Below are positions 31,820 through 40,624 of a stretch of DNA of 50,963 nucleotides, in pieces. A model generated the notes under the pieces. The model had not been told where the DNA came from, did not search any database, and saw only the letters and a list, made by a program, of their open reading frames with translations. How positions within the stretch are numbered: position 1 is the stretch's first letter; every line of letters begins with the position of its first letter. Both the position numbers and the translations under genes were made by a program. This DNA is from 40CM-4-65-16 sp035279785 (GTDB taxonomy: Bacteria > Chloroflexota > Dormibacteria > Dormibacterales > Dormibacteraceae): contig DATEHC010000027.1 of NCBI GenBank assembly GCA_035279785.1, positions 1 to 50,963 of the forward strand, written 5' to 3'.

Positions 31820-34002
31820 GCATCAAGTCTGTGGACGAGAGAAGACTTCGCGAGGTCGCTCTCACCCCAGATGAGTACAGGGTCATAGTCGAGGAGCTGA
31901 AGCGCGCCCCGAACGAGGTAGAGCTCGGGATGCTCGGCGTCCTCTGGTCGGAGCACTGCTCGTACAAGAGCTCCAAGGCGTTGCTGCGGCGCCTGCCTTC
32001 GACGGGCGCGCGTGTCCTGCAGGGACCCGGCGAGAACGCCGGCGCTATCGACATCGGTGAGGGCTGGGCGGCCGTGTTCAAGATCGAATCGCACAACCAC
32101 CCCTCGGCGATCGAGCCGTACCAAGGCGCGGCCACCGGCGTCGGCGGAATCATCCGCGATGTCATCGCCATGGGCGCGCGGCCGGTAGCCCTGCTCGACT
32201 CACTGCGCTTCGGCCCTCTGCCCGATTCGGAGCGCCACTTCGAGGGAGTGGTCGCGGGCGTCGGCGGTTACGGCAACTGCATCGGCATCCCCACCGTAGG
32301 TGGCGAGGTCTACTTCGAAGACTGCTACGGCACCAATCCGCTCGTCAACGCGATGTGCGTCGGCCTCGTGCGCACCGACCAGCTGATGCGGGCGCGCGCC
32401 GAGGGCACAGGCAACAGCCTCATGCTCGTAGGCGCCGACACCGGCCGCGATGGAATCCACGGCGCGTCCTTCGCGTCGGTCGAGCTCGACGAGACAAGCT
32501 CGGAGCGGCGGCCCGCGGTGCAGGTGGGCAACCCCTTCCTCGAGAAGTGCCTGCTCGAGGCATGCATGGACCTCGGTCACACCGACGCGGTGGTGGCGAT
32601 CCAGGACCTGGGCGCGGCGGGACTCACGTCGGCGGTCGCGGAGTGCGCGGGACGCGTTCCTGGCGCCGGCGCTCGGATCGACGTCTCGCTGGTCCCGAGA
32701 CGCGAGCGCGGCATGAGCGCCTACGACGTGATGCTGTCGGAGTCGCAGGAGCGCATGCTCGTGGTGGTTCAGCGCGGTCGCGAGCGCGAGGTCGAAAGCA
32801 TCTTCGGCGCCTGGGACCTCGCGTCCGCGGTAATCGGTCAGGTCACCGACGACGGCCAGCTCACAGTGGTCGACGGCCGGGACCACGTGGCGCGGCTGCC
32901 GATCTCGCTGCTCACCGACGGCGCGCCCACACGTCGCCTCATGGGCTTCGCCCCCGAGCCGCCTTTCGGCCTCGACATCGAGGCTCTCCCGCCGTTGACC
33001 GATCCGGGTGCGGCCCTGCTGCGATTGCTCGCGAGCCCCAACCTGAGCAGCCGCAGGGGCATCTTCCGGCGCTACGACCACATGGTCGGCGATGGAACCG
33101 TCGTTTCGCCCGGCGGCGACGCGGCGATGCTGCGAGTCAAGGGCACGCGGCTCGGCCTGGCGGTCACGACCGATGGCAACGGTCGCTACTGCCACCTCGA
33201 CCCGCACCTCGGCGCGCAGCTTGCGGTGGCGGAGGCGGCTCGCAACGTTGTCGCGACCGGCGCGCGGCCACTCGCGGTCACCGACTGCCTGAACTTCGCC
33301 AACCCCGACCGGCCTGAGGTCTACTGGGAGATGGAGGAGACGATCGCCGGGCTCGCGTACGCCTGCCGGCAGCTCGATCTTCCGGTGGTCAGCGGCAACG
33401 TGAGCCTGTACAACGAAAGCCAGGATTCCGCCATCTATCCGACCCCGGTCGTCGGGATGATCGGGCTGATCGAGGACTACTCCAAGCGCGTGCAGACTGG
33501 GTTTCGCGCTGAAGGCGACTTCGTCCTGCTGATCGGGTCGAGCCACAACGACCTCGGCGGAAGCGAGTACCTGAAGGTCGAGCACGGTTATGTGGCCGGA
33601 CGGCCGCCTTCGCTGGACCTGACGCGCGAGCAGGCGGTGAACCGGGTCATCCTCGCGGCGGCGCAGAGCGGTTACCTCCATTCGGCGCACGACTGCGCCG
33701 AGGGCGGAATGCTGGTCGCGTTGGCGGAGTGCTGCCTGCTCGGCAACGTGGGCGTGCGCTGCCCCGCGGTCCGGCCCGAGCCGCCGCTGCGACTGGACGC
33801 GGCCTTCTTCGGGGAGTCGCCAAGCCGCTTCATCGTGAGCGTGCCCTCGCGCGCGATGCCGGAGATGCAGTCGCTGGCTCGCCGGCACAACGTCGAGCTG
33901 TCTCTCCTTGGCCTGACAGGCGGTGACTCGCTCGAGTTCGAAGGGCAGATGAAGCTGTCGCTGGTCGAGCTGCGCGATGCGTGGGAGGTCTTGCTCCACT
34001 AG
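31816..34002 (+). CDS. purL: FGAM synthetase large subunit PurL (small type)
   Basis: This 728-residue ATP-dependent subunit converts FGAR to FGAM with PurQ and PurS. GVLWSEHCSYKSSK, IESHNHPSAIEPYQGAATGVGGIIRD, VGGEVYFEDCY and SVAECA-type loops (TSAVAECAGRVPG) match. The second half repeats the PurM-like fold (SGNVSLYNES). It has the usual length for the three-subunit system. TTG at 31816 overlaps the purQ stop; GTG at 31831 is possible. purF starts directly after its stop. Confidence 0.95.
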   Translation: MSIKSVDERRLREVALTPDEYRVIVEELKRAPNEVELGMLGVLWSEHCSYKSSKALLRRLPSTGARVLQGPGENAGAIDIGEGWAAVFKIESHNHPSAIEPYQGAATGVGGIIRDVIAMGARPVALLDSLRFGPLPDSERHFEGVVAGVGGYGNCIGIPTVGGEVYFEDCYGTNPLVNAMCVGLVRTDQLMRARAEGTGNSLMLVGADTGRDGIHGASFASVELDETSSERRPAVQVGNPFLEKCLLEACMDLGHTDAVVAIQDLGAAGLTSAVAECAGRVPGAGARIDVSLVPRRERGMSAYDVMLSESQERMLVVVQRGREREVESIFGAWDLASAVIGQVTDDGQLTVVDGRDHVARLPISLLTDGAPTRRLMGFAPEPPFGLDIEALPPLTDPGAALLRLLASPNLSSRRGIFRRYDHMVGDGTVVSPGGDAAMLRVKGTRLGLAVTTDGNGRYCHLDPHLGAQLAVAEAARNVVATGARPLAVTDCLNFANPDRPEVYWEMEETIAGLAYACRQLDLPVVSGNVSLYNESQDSAIYPTPVVGMIGLIEDYSKRVQTGFRAEGDFVLLIGSSHNDLGGSEYLKVEHGYVAGRPPSLDLTREQAVNRVILAAAQSGYLHSAHDCAEGGMLVALAECCLLGNVGVRCPAVRPEPPLRLDAAFFGESPSRFIVSVPSRAMPEMQSLARRHNVELSLLGLTGGDSLEFEGQMKLSLVELRDAWEVLLH

Positions 34003-35430
34003 ATGTGCGGTGTATTCGGAATCTGCGCGAAGCAGGGCGTCGACGTCGCCAACCTCACCTACTTCGGCCTCTTCGCGCTGCAGCACCGCGGACAGGAATC
34101 GGCCGGCATCGCTGTCTCCGACGGGACGTCGGTACGAGTGCATCGCGACATGGGCCTGGTCGCCCAGGTGTTCTCCCCGGCGACGATCAAGGACCTGGGT
34201 GAGGGCTCGGTCGTCGCCCTCGGCCACACGCGCTACTCCACGACCGGCGCGAGCCGCGCGGAGAATGCGCATCCGCTGCCCTTCCACCACCCGACATTGG
34301 GTCCAGGTGCCATCGCCCACAACGGCAACCTGCTCAACGCGGATGCGCTGCGCTCACAGCTGGCTGAGAGCGGAGTGGTGTTCGAGACGTCGCTCGACAC
34401 CGAGGTCATGGCGCGGCTCATCGAGAACACGCATGGGCGCTCGTGGGAGGAGGTCATCCGCCGCACCTTCTCGCGCGTGGTGGGCGCGTACTCGTGCGGA
34501 ATCATCACGCCCCATCAGCTGATCGCGCTGCGCGATCCCTTCGGTTTTCGTCCGTTGTGCCTCGGCTACATCCCCCTGGCCGGCCAGCCGGCGCACGTGA
34601 TCGCCTCGGAGACGTGCGCGCTGGATACCGTCCACGCCACGTTCGTGCGCGAGGTGCAGCCGGGCGAGATGGTCGTGATGGACGAGCACGGCGTGCAGAG
34701 CGTCAATTTCCAGACGGCGAACAAGCACGCGATGTGCGTGTTCGAGTTCATCTATTTCGCGCGGCCGGACTCGATTCTCAAGAACTGCGAGCTCGAGGAC
34801 GCGCGCATCCGCATGGGCCACGAGCTGGCGCAAGAGGCGCCGGTAGAGGCCGACATGGTCGTGCCGTTCCCGGACTCGGGCACGCCCGCGGCGATCGGAT
34901 ACGCCGAGGCGTCGGGCATCCCGTTCCGCGAGGCGCTGATGAAGAGCCGGTACATCAACCGCACGTTCATCCAGCCCGACCAGTCGTTGCGCGAGGCGGG
35001 GGTGATGCTCAAGCTCAACCCGCTGCCACGTTCGATCAAGGGCAAGCGCGTGATCGCGGTCGACGACTCGATCGTCCGAGGTACGACCTCGCGGCGGATC
35101 ATCGAGCGCCTGCGCGCGGCCGGGGCCAAGGAGATCCACATGCGGATCTCGAGCCCGCCGATGCGCTTCCCGTGCTTCATGGGTGTCGACATCGGCTCGA
35201 CCAAGGAGCTGATCGCATCCGGCCGCTCCGTCGACGAGGTGCGCAAGCAGATCGGCGCCGACTCGCTGCACTACCTGTCCATCCCTGGCCTCATCCGCGC
35301 CATCGGCCGCGGCACGTCGCAGGAGTTCTGCCGGGCGTGCTTCGACGGCTCGTACCCGGTGCCGGTGCCGCAGCAGCTGGAGATGGACAAAATGCAGTTC
35401 GAAGGCCAGCCCGAGCTCGCCAAGGTCTAG
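34003..35430 (+). CDS. purF: Amidophosphoribosyltransferase, Fe-S type
   Basis: This 475-residue enzyme makes phosphoribosylamine from PRPP and glutamine, the first committed step. The nucleophile Cys2 follows the start Met (MCGVFGI), with LQHRGQESAGIAV and HTRYSTTGASRAENAHP in the glutaminase domain. The PRPP loop is VIAVDDSIVRGTTSRRI. Cys245, Cys391, Cys443 and Cys446 lie where Bacillus PurF binds a 4Fe-4S cluster, so this is probably the oxygen-sensitive type with a short propeptide or none. It starts with no gap after purL and its stop overlaps the purM GTG. Confidence 0.95.
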   Translation: MCGVFGICAKQGVDVANLTYFGLFALQHRGQESAGIAVSDGTSVRVHRDMGLVAQVFSPATIKDLGEGSVVALGHTRYSTTGASRAENAHPLPFHHPTLGPGAIAHNGNLLNADALRSQLAESGVVFETSLDTEVMARLIENTHGRSWEEVIRRTFSRVVGAYSCGIITPHQLIALRDPFGFRPLCLGYIPLAGQPAHVIASETCALDTVHATFVREVQPGEMVVMDEHGVQSVNFQTANKHAMCVFEFIYFARPDSILKNCELEDARIRMGHELAQEAPVEADMVVPFPDSGTPAAIGYAEASGIPFREALMKSRYINRTFIQPDQSLREAGVMLKLNPLPRSIKGKRVIAVDDSIVRGTTSRRIIERLRAAGAKEIHMRISSPPMRFPCFMGVDIGSTKELIASGRSVDEVRKQIGADSLHYLSIPGLIRAIGRGTSQEFCRACFDGSYPVPVPQQLEMDKMQFEGQPELAKV

Positions 35431-36383
35431 TGGGCGCGGAAGGACTCTCCTACGCCGCGGCCGGCGTCGATATCGCCGCCTACGAGCGCGCGCTGGAACG
35501 CGTCAAGCCGCTGATCGCGGCCACCCACGGTAACGAGGTCGCGGCAGGGGTCGGCCCGTTCGCCGGCCTCTACTCGCTGCCTGGCGGTGGACAGCTCGCG
35601 GCCAGCGCCGACGGCGTGGGCACAAAGATCAAGGTGGCCATCGCCACCGGCCGTCACCGCGTCATCGGCGCCGACATCGTCAACCACTGCGTGAACGACA
35701 TCGCGACTGCCGGCGCACGACCCCTTTTCTTTCTCGACTACTTCGCGACAGGCCAGCTCGATCCGGACGTCTTCGCCCAGGTGGTGGAGGGCATGACCTC
35801 GGCGTGCGGCGAGGCCGGCTGCGCGCTGCTGGGCGGCGAGACGGCCGAGATGCCCGGCGTATACGCGCTCGGTGATTACGACCTGGCAGGTTTCATCGTC
35901 GGCCTGGTCGATGCGGAAACGAAACGGGAAGTTGTTCGTGCCGGTGACGTGCTGGTCGGCCTGCACTCGAGCGGACTGCACACGAACGGCTACTCGCTCG
36001 CCCGCAGAGTCTTCGAGGGCGTGCGGCTCACCGAAGACCTGGCCGCGGCGCTGATGGCGCCGCACCTGTCTTATCTCGCCGACCTGCGGCGCCTGCGGTG
36101 GAAGACGGCCGCCCACATCACGGGCGGCGGGATCCTTGGAAACCTTCCGCGCTGTTTGCCTGACGGACTGGCGGCCAGACTGCACAGGAGCGCGTGGACA
36201 CCGAACCCGATCTTTCGCGAGATCCAGAAGCGCGGACGCGTCTCCGACGACGAGATGTGGGGAACGTTCAACATGGGGATCGGGATGATCCTGGCGATGG
36301 ACAGGAAGGACGTTCCGGACGGCGCGCTCGTGGTCGGCGAGGTGGTCAGCCAGACGGGACCCGATCGGGTGACCATCCGCTGA
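35430..36383 (+). CDS. purM: Phosphoribosylformylglycinamidine cyclo-ligase
   Basis: This 317-residue enzyme closes the imidazole ring to give AIR. LSYAAAGVDIAAYE, ASADGVGTKIKVA, GADIVNHCVNDIATAGARPLFFLDY and GLHSSGLHTNGYSLAR are diagnostic; HITGGGILGNLPR and MWGTFNMGIGM close the fold. It is about 25 residues shorter than E. coli PurM, mostly between the GLHSSG and HITGGG blocks. GTG at 35430 shares a base with the purF stop (TAGTG). Confidence 0.95.
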   Translation: MGAEGLSYAAAGVDIAAYERALERVKPLIAATHGNEVAAGVGPFAGLYSLPGGGQLAASADGVGTKIKVAIATGRHRVIGADIVNHCVNDIATAGARPLFFLDYFATGQLDPDVFAQVVEGMTSACGEAGCALLGGETAEMPGVYALGDYDLAGFIVGLVDAETKREVVRAGDVLVGLHSSGLHTNGYSLARRVFEGVRLTEDLAAALMAPHLSYLADLRRLRWKTAAHITGGGILGNLPRCLPDGLAARLHRSAWTPNPIFREIQKRGRVSDDEMWGTFNMGIGMILAMDRKDVPDGALVVGEVVSQTGPDRVTIR

Positions 36384-36387
36384 ACCA

Positions 36388-36414
36388 CCCCACGAAATCT
36401 CCGATTTCGCGGGG
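36388..36414 (+). other. Hairpin between purM and purN
   Basis: CCCC-A-CGAAATC (36388-36399) pairs with GATTTCG-C-GGGG (36403-36414) around a TCC loop, giving 11 base pairs and one mismatch. No U-run follows. It fills nearly all of the 37-base gap, the only real gap in the purB-to-purH run. Confidence 0.6.
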
Positions 36415-36420
36415 ACCCCG

Positions 36421-36993
36421 ATGAGACTCGGGGTCTGCGTCTCCGGGCAGGGCACCAACCTTCGCAACCTCGTCGAGAGAGGATTCGACGTGGTGGCGGT
36501 GGCGACGAACCGTCGGTCGTGCCCGGCGGCAGCGTTTGCGAGTGCGCAGGGGATTCCGACGAAGGCGCTCTCGCAGAAAGCGTTCGAGTCTGCCGAAGCC
36601 CGCGACGCCGCGATGCGCAACTTCTTTCTCGAGCATCGAGTCCAGCTCGTGGTCGACGCGGGCTACGACCGCATCCACACCGGCCCGTTCCTCGAAGCGT
36701 TCGAGGGACGGATCGTCAACGTGCATCCCTCGCTGCTCCCAATGTTCGCCGGAGGCATGGACGCGGTCGAGCAAGCGCTGGAGAGCGGCCTGAAATTCAC
36801 CGGCGCGACCGTCCACATCGTCACTGCTGAGCTCGACGGCGGACCGATCTTGGTGCAAGACTCGGTCCCCATCCTCGAAGGCGATACGGTGGAGACGCTG
36901 CGCGCGCGGGTGCACGAGGTCGAGCACCGGATCTTGCCCGAAGGCATCCGCATGATGGAGGCAAGGCTTGCCGACCGCTCTCCTGTCCGTTAG
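36421..36993 (+). CDS. purN: Phosphoribosylglycinamide formyltransferase
   Basis: This 190-residue enzyme transfers a formyl group from 10-formyl-THF to GAR. GVCVSGQGTNLRNLVE is the phosphate-binding opening. IVNVHPSLLPMFAGG contains the catalytic Asn and His, and TAELDGGPILVQDSVPI contains the Asp. The segment VVDAGYDRIH replaces the common LAGYMRIL form, a small deviation. Start ATG 36421 follows the purM-purN hairpin; the 3' end overlaps purH by 26 bases. Confidence 0.9.
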   Translation: MRLGVCVSGQGTNLRNLVERGFDVVAVATNRRSCPAAAFASAQGIPTKALSQKAFESAEARDAAMRNFFLEHRVQLVVDAGYDRIHTGPFLEAFEGRIVNVHPSLLPMFAGGMDAVEQALESGLKFTGATVHIVTAELDGGPILVQDSVPILEGDTVETLRARVHEVEHRILPEGIRMMEARLADRSPVR

Positions 36994-38488
36994 CGACAAG
37001 ACAGGGCTCGCGGGCTTCGCGCGCGGTCTCGCGCGACTCGATTACGAGCTGTTCGCCACCGGCAGCACGCTGCGCGCACTGCAGGACGCGGCCGTCGACG
37101 CGCGGCCCGTCAGCGACCTCACGGACTTCCCCGAGATGATGGACGGCCGGATCAAGACACTCCATCCCGGCGTGCACGCGGGCATCCTCGCGAGGCGCGA
37201 CCGTCCCGAGCACATGGCCGCGCTGTCCGAGCACCGGCTGCGCGAGATCGATCTCGTCTGCTGCAACCTCTACCCGTTCGTCAGCACGGTGCTGGAGCCC
37301 AACATCACGTTCGAGCAGGCCGTCGAGCAGATCGACGTCGGCGGCCCGGCGATGGTCCGGGCGGCGGCCAAGAATCACGCCTCGGTCGTGGTCGTGGTGC
37401 GGCCCGAGCGGTACTCCGAGATTCTCGCTGCCCTGAGCGAGGGAACGCTCGACGCGCAAACCCGTCGCCGCCTGGCCGCCGAAGCGTTTGGGCACACGTC
37501 CGCCTACGATGCGTGGATTGCCGCCTACATGCGCGGGCGCAACGGGTTTCCATCCGAATTCACCATCGCCGGCCAGCTGGCCGAGCCGCTGAAGTACGGC
37601 GAGAACGACCACCAGAAGGCCGCGTTCTACCGCCTCGGTCCCGATCCCGGCGGCCTCGGCGGCGCGACGCAGGTCCAGGGCGGCGCGCCTGGCTTCAACA
37701 ACCTGCAGGACGCTTCAGCCGCGCTCCAGCTGGTGATGGACTACGAGCAGCCGGCCGCGGCGATCATCAAGCACATGAACCCTTGCGGCCTCGCGGTCGC
37801 GGCCGACATCACGGCCGCGTATCGCACGGCCTACGAGTGCGACAAGGTGTCCGCGTTCGGCGGCGTCGTCGCGCTCAACCGGCCGCTCGATCGCCCGACG
37901 GCCGAGCAGATCGTGCAGATCGTCACGCACGTCGTGATCGCTCCGGCGGTGCTCGACGAGGCGCTCGACGTGCTGGCCCGGCGCAAGAACATGGTCGTGC
38001 TCTCGGCGCCACCTGCGAGCAATGGGCTGTTCGACTACGACGTACGCTCCGTGCCAGGCGGATTTCTCGTCCAGGAGTGGGACCGCGCGACCTTCGACCG
38101 CGTAACGAGCAAGGTCGTCACCCGTCGCGCGCCGACGGAAGCCGAGTGGAATCAGCTTGGGCTCGCGTGGATCGCGGTCAAGCACGTGAAATCGAACGCG
38201 ATCGTGCTGTTCCGGGACGGTGCAGCGGTCGGGGTAGGGGCGGGTCAAATGAGCCGCGTCGAGGCGGTGCAGCTCGCGGTGCTGCGTGCCGGCGACCGGT
38301 CGCGCGGCGCGGTCATGGCATCGGACGCCTTCTTCCCGTTCGCCGACGGCCTCGAGCTCGGGGCGCAGGCGGGCGTGACCGCGGTGATCCAGCCCGGTGG
38401 CTCGGTGAAGGACGCGGAGGTGGTCGCTGCCGCCGACGCCGCTGGGATGGCGATGGTCGTCACCGGCCGCCGCCACTTCCGGCACTAG
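36968..38488 (+). CDS. purH: Bifunctional AICAR formyltransferase / IMP cyclohydrolase
   Basis: This 506-residue enzyme carries out the last two steps to IMP. The N-terminal MGS-like cyclohydrolase (about 1-145) has ALLSVSDKTGLAGFA, MMDGRIKTLHPGVHAGIL and CCNLYPF. The formyltransferase part has LKYGENDHQKAAFY, IIKHMNPCGLAVA with the Lys-His pair, and FFPFADGLELGAQAGV; it ends TGRRHFRH as usual. TTG at 36968 is the only start that keeps the conserved N-terminus and lies inside purN. Confidence 0.95.
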   Translation: MPTALLSVSDKTGLAGFARGLARLDYELFATGSTLRALQDAAVDARPVSDLTDFPEMMDGRIKTLHPGVHAGILARRDRPEHMAALSEHRLREIDLVCCNLYPFVSTVLEPNITFEQAVEQIDVGGPAMVRAAAKNHASVVVVVRPERYSEILAALSEGTLDAQTRRRLAAEAFGHTSAYDAWIAAYMRGRNGFPSEFTIAGQLAEPLKYGENDHQKAAFYRLGPDPGGLGGATQVQGGAPGFNNLQDASAALQLVMDYEQPAAAIIKHMNPCGLAVAADITAAYRTAYECDKVSAFGGVVALNRPLDRPTAEQIVQIVTHVVIAPAVLDEALDVLARRKNMVVLSAPPASNGLFDYDVRSVPGGFLVQEWDRATFDRVTSKVVTRRAPTEAEWNQLGLAWIAVKHVKSNAIVLFRDGAAVGVGAGQMSRVEAVQLAVLRAGDRSRGAVMASDAFFPFADGLELGAQAGVTAVIQPGGSVKDAEVVAAADAAGMAMVVTGRRHFRH

Positions 38489-38492
38489 CGCC

Positions 38493-39239
38493 TTGTCCCG
38501 CCGATTCGGTGAGGAGGGACGCGAGCTCTCCTACGGGTCGTACCTGAGAGTTCCGGACCTGCTTTCCCTGCAGCACCAGATGAGCAAGGAGCCCGACGAG
38601 CTGCTCTTCATCGTGGCCCACCAGGTGTACGAGCTGTGGTTCAAGGTCGTGCTGTTCGAGCTCGAGGCCGCGCGCGATCGCATCGATGCCGACGACATCT
38701 TCTTCGCCCGTCACCACCTGCATCGCGTCCACGTCATCGAGGAGCTTCTCGTCGAGCAGATCGAGGTGCTGGAGACGATGTCGCCGCAGGACTTCCTTGC
38801 GTTTCGATCCAAGCTCGCGCCGGCCAGTGGATTCCAGTCCGTGCAGTTCCGTGAGATCGAGTTCCTGTCCGGGCTGAAGGAGCCGAAGTACCTCGCGCGC
38901 CTCGAGGCGACCCCCGAAGAGATGGCGCGATTGCAGCGACGCCTGGACGAGCCGTCGGTAGACGATGCGTTCCGAGCCCTGGTCGTGCGCCGCGGCTCTC
39001 CGTCGCTACTCGACATCTTTCGCGATCGCGAGCGCTACGGCGACCTGTTCGATCTCTGCGAGGGGCTGCTCAACCACGACGAGACGTTTGCGCACTGGCG
39101 AGCGCGGCACGTCCTCATGGTGGAGAGGCAGATCGGCGCCAAGACCGGCACGGGAGGCAGCTCCGGCGCCGCGTATCTGCGCACGACGCTCGGCAAACGG
39201 TTCTACCCCGAGCTGTGGGAGGTCCGTTCCCAGCTTTGA
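38493..39239 (+). CDS. kynA: Tryptophan 2,3-dioxygenase
   Basis: This 248-residue heme enzyme opens the tryptophan ring to N-formylkynurenine. ELSYGSYLRVPDLLSLQ, FIVAHQVYELWFKVVLFELE, LETMSPQDFLAFRSKL, SGFQSVQFREIE and KTGTGGSSGAAYLR are all TDO signatures; the His in WRARHVLMVERQIG is the expected heme ligand. It starts four bases after purH (TTG 38493), so it belongs to the purine transcript. No other kynurenine genes are nearby. Confidence 0.93.
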   Translation: MSRRFGEEGRELSYGSYLRVPDLLSLQHQMSKEPDELLFIVAHQVYELWFKVVLFELEAARDRIDADDIFFARHHLHRVHVIEELLVEQIEVLETMSPQDFLAFRSKLAPASGFQSVQFREIEFLSGLKEPKYLARLEATPEEMARLQRRLDEPSVDDAFRALVVRRGSPSLLDIFRDRERYGDLFDLCEGLLNHDETFAHWRARHVLMVERQIGAKTGTGGSSGAAYLRTTLGKRFYPELWEVRSQL

Positions 39240-39418
39240 GTCGGGAGCCGTTTCCTGGCGAGCGGCCGGAGCACCACATGAAGAAGACCCGCGTCGAGTC
39301 GCCGCGGGTCACATGTGGCTCGTGCAAGAAGTTCGACGGCACAGCGTGGTGCCGGCACTGGAACTTCCACACCACGGCGGAATCGCCACCGTGCCGGTTC
39401 TACGCGCCCACGAAGTAG
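39236..39418 (+). CDS. Small Cys-rich protein, possible metal binder
   Basis: The protein has 60 residues from TTG 39236, which overlaps the kynA stop (TTGA); ATG 39278 would give 46 residues. Four Cys are arranged as VTCGSCKKFDGTAWCRHW and PPCRFYAPTK, with His residues between, which could hold a zinc or iron ion. I know no family for it. Its coupling to the dioxygenase suggests an accessory role, but this is inferred from position only. Confidence 0.6.
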   Translation: MSREPFPGERPEHHMKKTRVESPRVTCGSCKKFDGTAWCRHWNFHTTAESPPCRFYAPTK

Positions 39419-39441
39419 CGATGCCGGCGGTTCGCGGTGCC

Positions 39442-40614
39442 CTAGTCGTCGATCGCCGCGTAAGCGGACGTGTAGAAGTCGCGGAAGAACGAAGGGCCGT
39501 TCGGGTTGATCATCCCGACCTGGGTCATCAGGATCGCGATCATCTCTTCGCCCGGGTCCGAACGCCAAGACGTGCCGAATCCGCCGTCCCATCCGTACTG
39601 CCCCGGAGTCGACGTGGTCGCGTAACGCCGCGTGACGGTGCCGACGCCCCAGCCCCAACCGTGACTGACCCACCAGTCGGGCAGCCACGGAGATCGCGCC
39701 TTCTGCTCGGCGGTGAGCTGGTCGGCGGTCATGGCCTCCACGGTCGGTCTTGCCAGCAGGCGCGTGTCGTTCAGCGCTCCGCCATTCAGGAGCATCCGCG
39801 CGAACGTGTGATAGTCGTCGATCGTGCCGACGAGCCCACCGGCGCCTGATTCGAATCCTGCCGGCCGGCTGAACTCGGCGTCACCGTTCGCTGCGTCTTC
39901 GAGCTTGAGCCCACCGTCCGCCGGCGTATAGGCAGCCGGCAATCGGTCGGCCTTGTTCTTCGGGACCGCGAAGCCGGAGTCGCGCATGCCGAGCGGCCCG
40001 AACAGCCTGTTGTCGAGGAATTGCCCGAACGATTGGCCGGAGACCCTTGCCACCAGCACGCCGAGGATGTCCGAGCCTGCGTTGTACATCCACACCTCGC
40101 CGGGCTGGTGCACGAGCGGAAGCGAACTGATCTCCCGCATGTACTTCTCGTTGGACCACTGGCGGCGGGAGCCAAAGACCGCGCCCGACCTGTCCATCGC
40201 CTCCTGGATGGGATATGTCCCCGGATCGGCGAAGACCAGGCCGGTGCCGAGGGTGTTGGTCAGCAGGTCGCGCAGGGTGATCGGCCGGCGCATCGGCACC
40301 GTGTCCTCGAGCGCGGCATCGATCGAGCGCAGCACTCGCAGGCCGGCGAGCTCGGGCAGCCATCTCTCAACAGGGTCGTCCAGGCCAATCGCGCACTGCT
40401 CGACGAGGATGCAAGCGGCCGCACCGGCGACGGGTTTGCTCATCGACGCGAGCCGAAAGATCGTGTCCCGCTCGTAGCCGACGCAATCGACGTGCACCTC
40501 GCCGCGTCGATCGATGAGGGTGATGAAGCCGGGCAGCTCGCCCCGCCCGACATAGCCGGCCAGCACTTCGTGCAGGCGCTCCAGTCGAGCCGCGGACAAG
40601 CCGCCCGATCTCAC
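39442..40614 (-). CDS. Serine hydrolase of the beta-lactamase/EstB class
   Basis: The protein has 390 residues. The SxxK motif is RLASMSKP (Ser57 and Lys60), the Tyr motif lies in WMYNAGSDILG, and the third element lies near QYGWDGGFGTSW. No signal peptide is visible, so it is more likely a cytoplasmic esterase or peptidase than a secreted beta-lactamase. GTG at 40614 is preferred because AGGA lies about eight bases upstream and it follows the MFS gene by 10 bases; ATG 40644 would overlap that gene. Confidence 0.85.
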   Translation of the reverse strand: MRSGGLSAARLERLHEVLAGYVGRGELPGFITLIDRRGEVHVDCVGYERDTIFRLASMSKPVAGAAACILVEQCAIGLDDPVERWLPELAGLRVLRSIDAALEDTVPMRRPITLRDLLTNTLGTGLVFADPGTYPIQEAMDRSGAVFGSRRQWSNEKYMREISSLPLVHQPGEVWMYNAGSDILGVLVARVSGQSFGQFLDNRLFGPLGMRDSGFAVPKNKADRLPAAYTPADGGLKLEDAANGDAEFSRPAGFESGAGGLVGTIDDYHTFARMLLNGGALNDTRLLARPTVEAMTADQLTAEQKARSPWLPDWWVSHGWGWGVGTVTRRYATTSTPGQYGWDGGFGTSWRSDPGEEMIAILMTQVGMINPNGPSFFRDFYTSAYAAIDD

Positions 40615-40624
40615 ATCGACGATC

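Noticed and set aside
32200..34320. Very long open frame (706 codons) on the minus strand
   Set aside because: It lies antisense to purL and the purF start and shows no protein motifs; such frames are common by chance opposite GC-rich genes.
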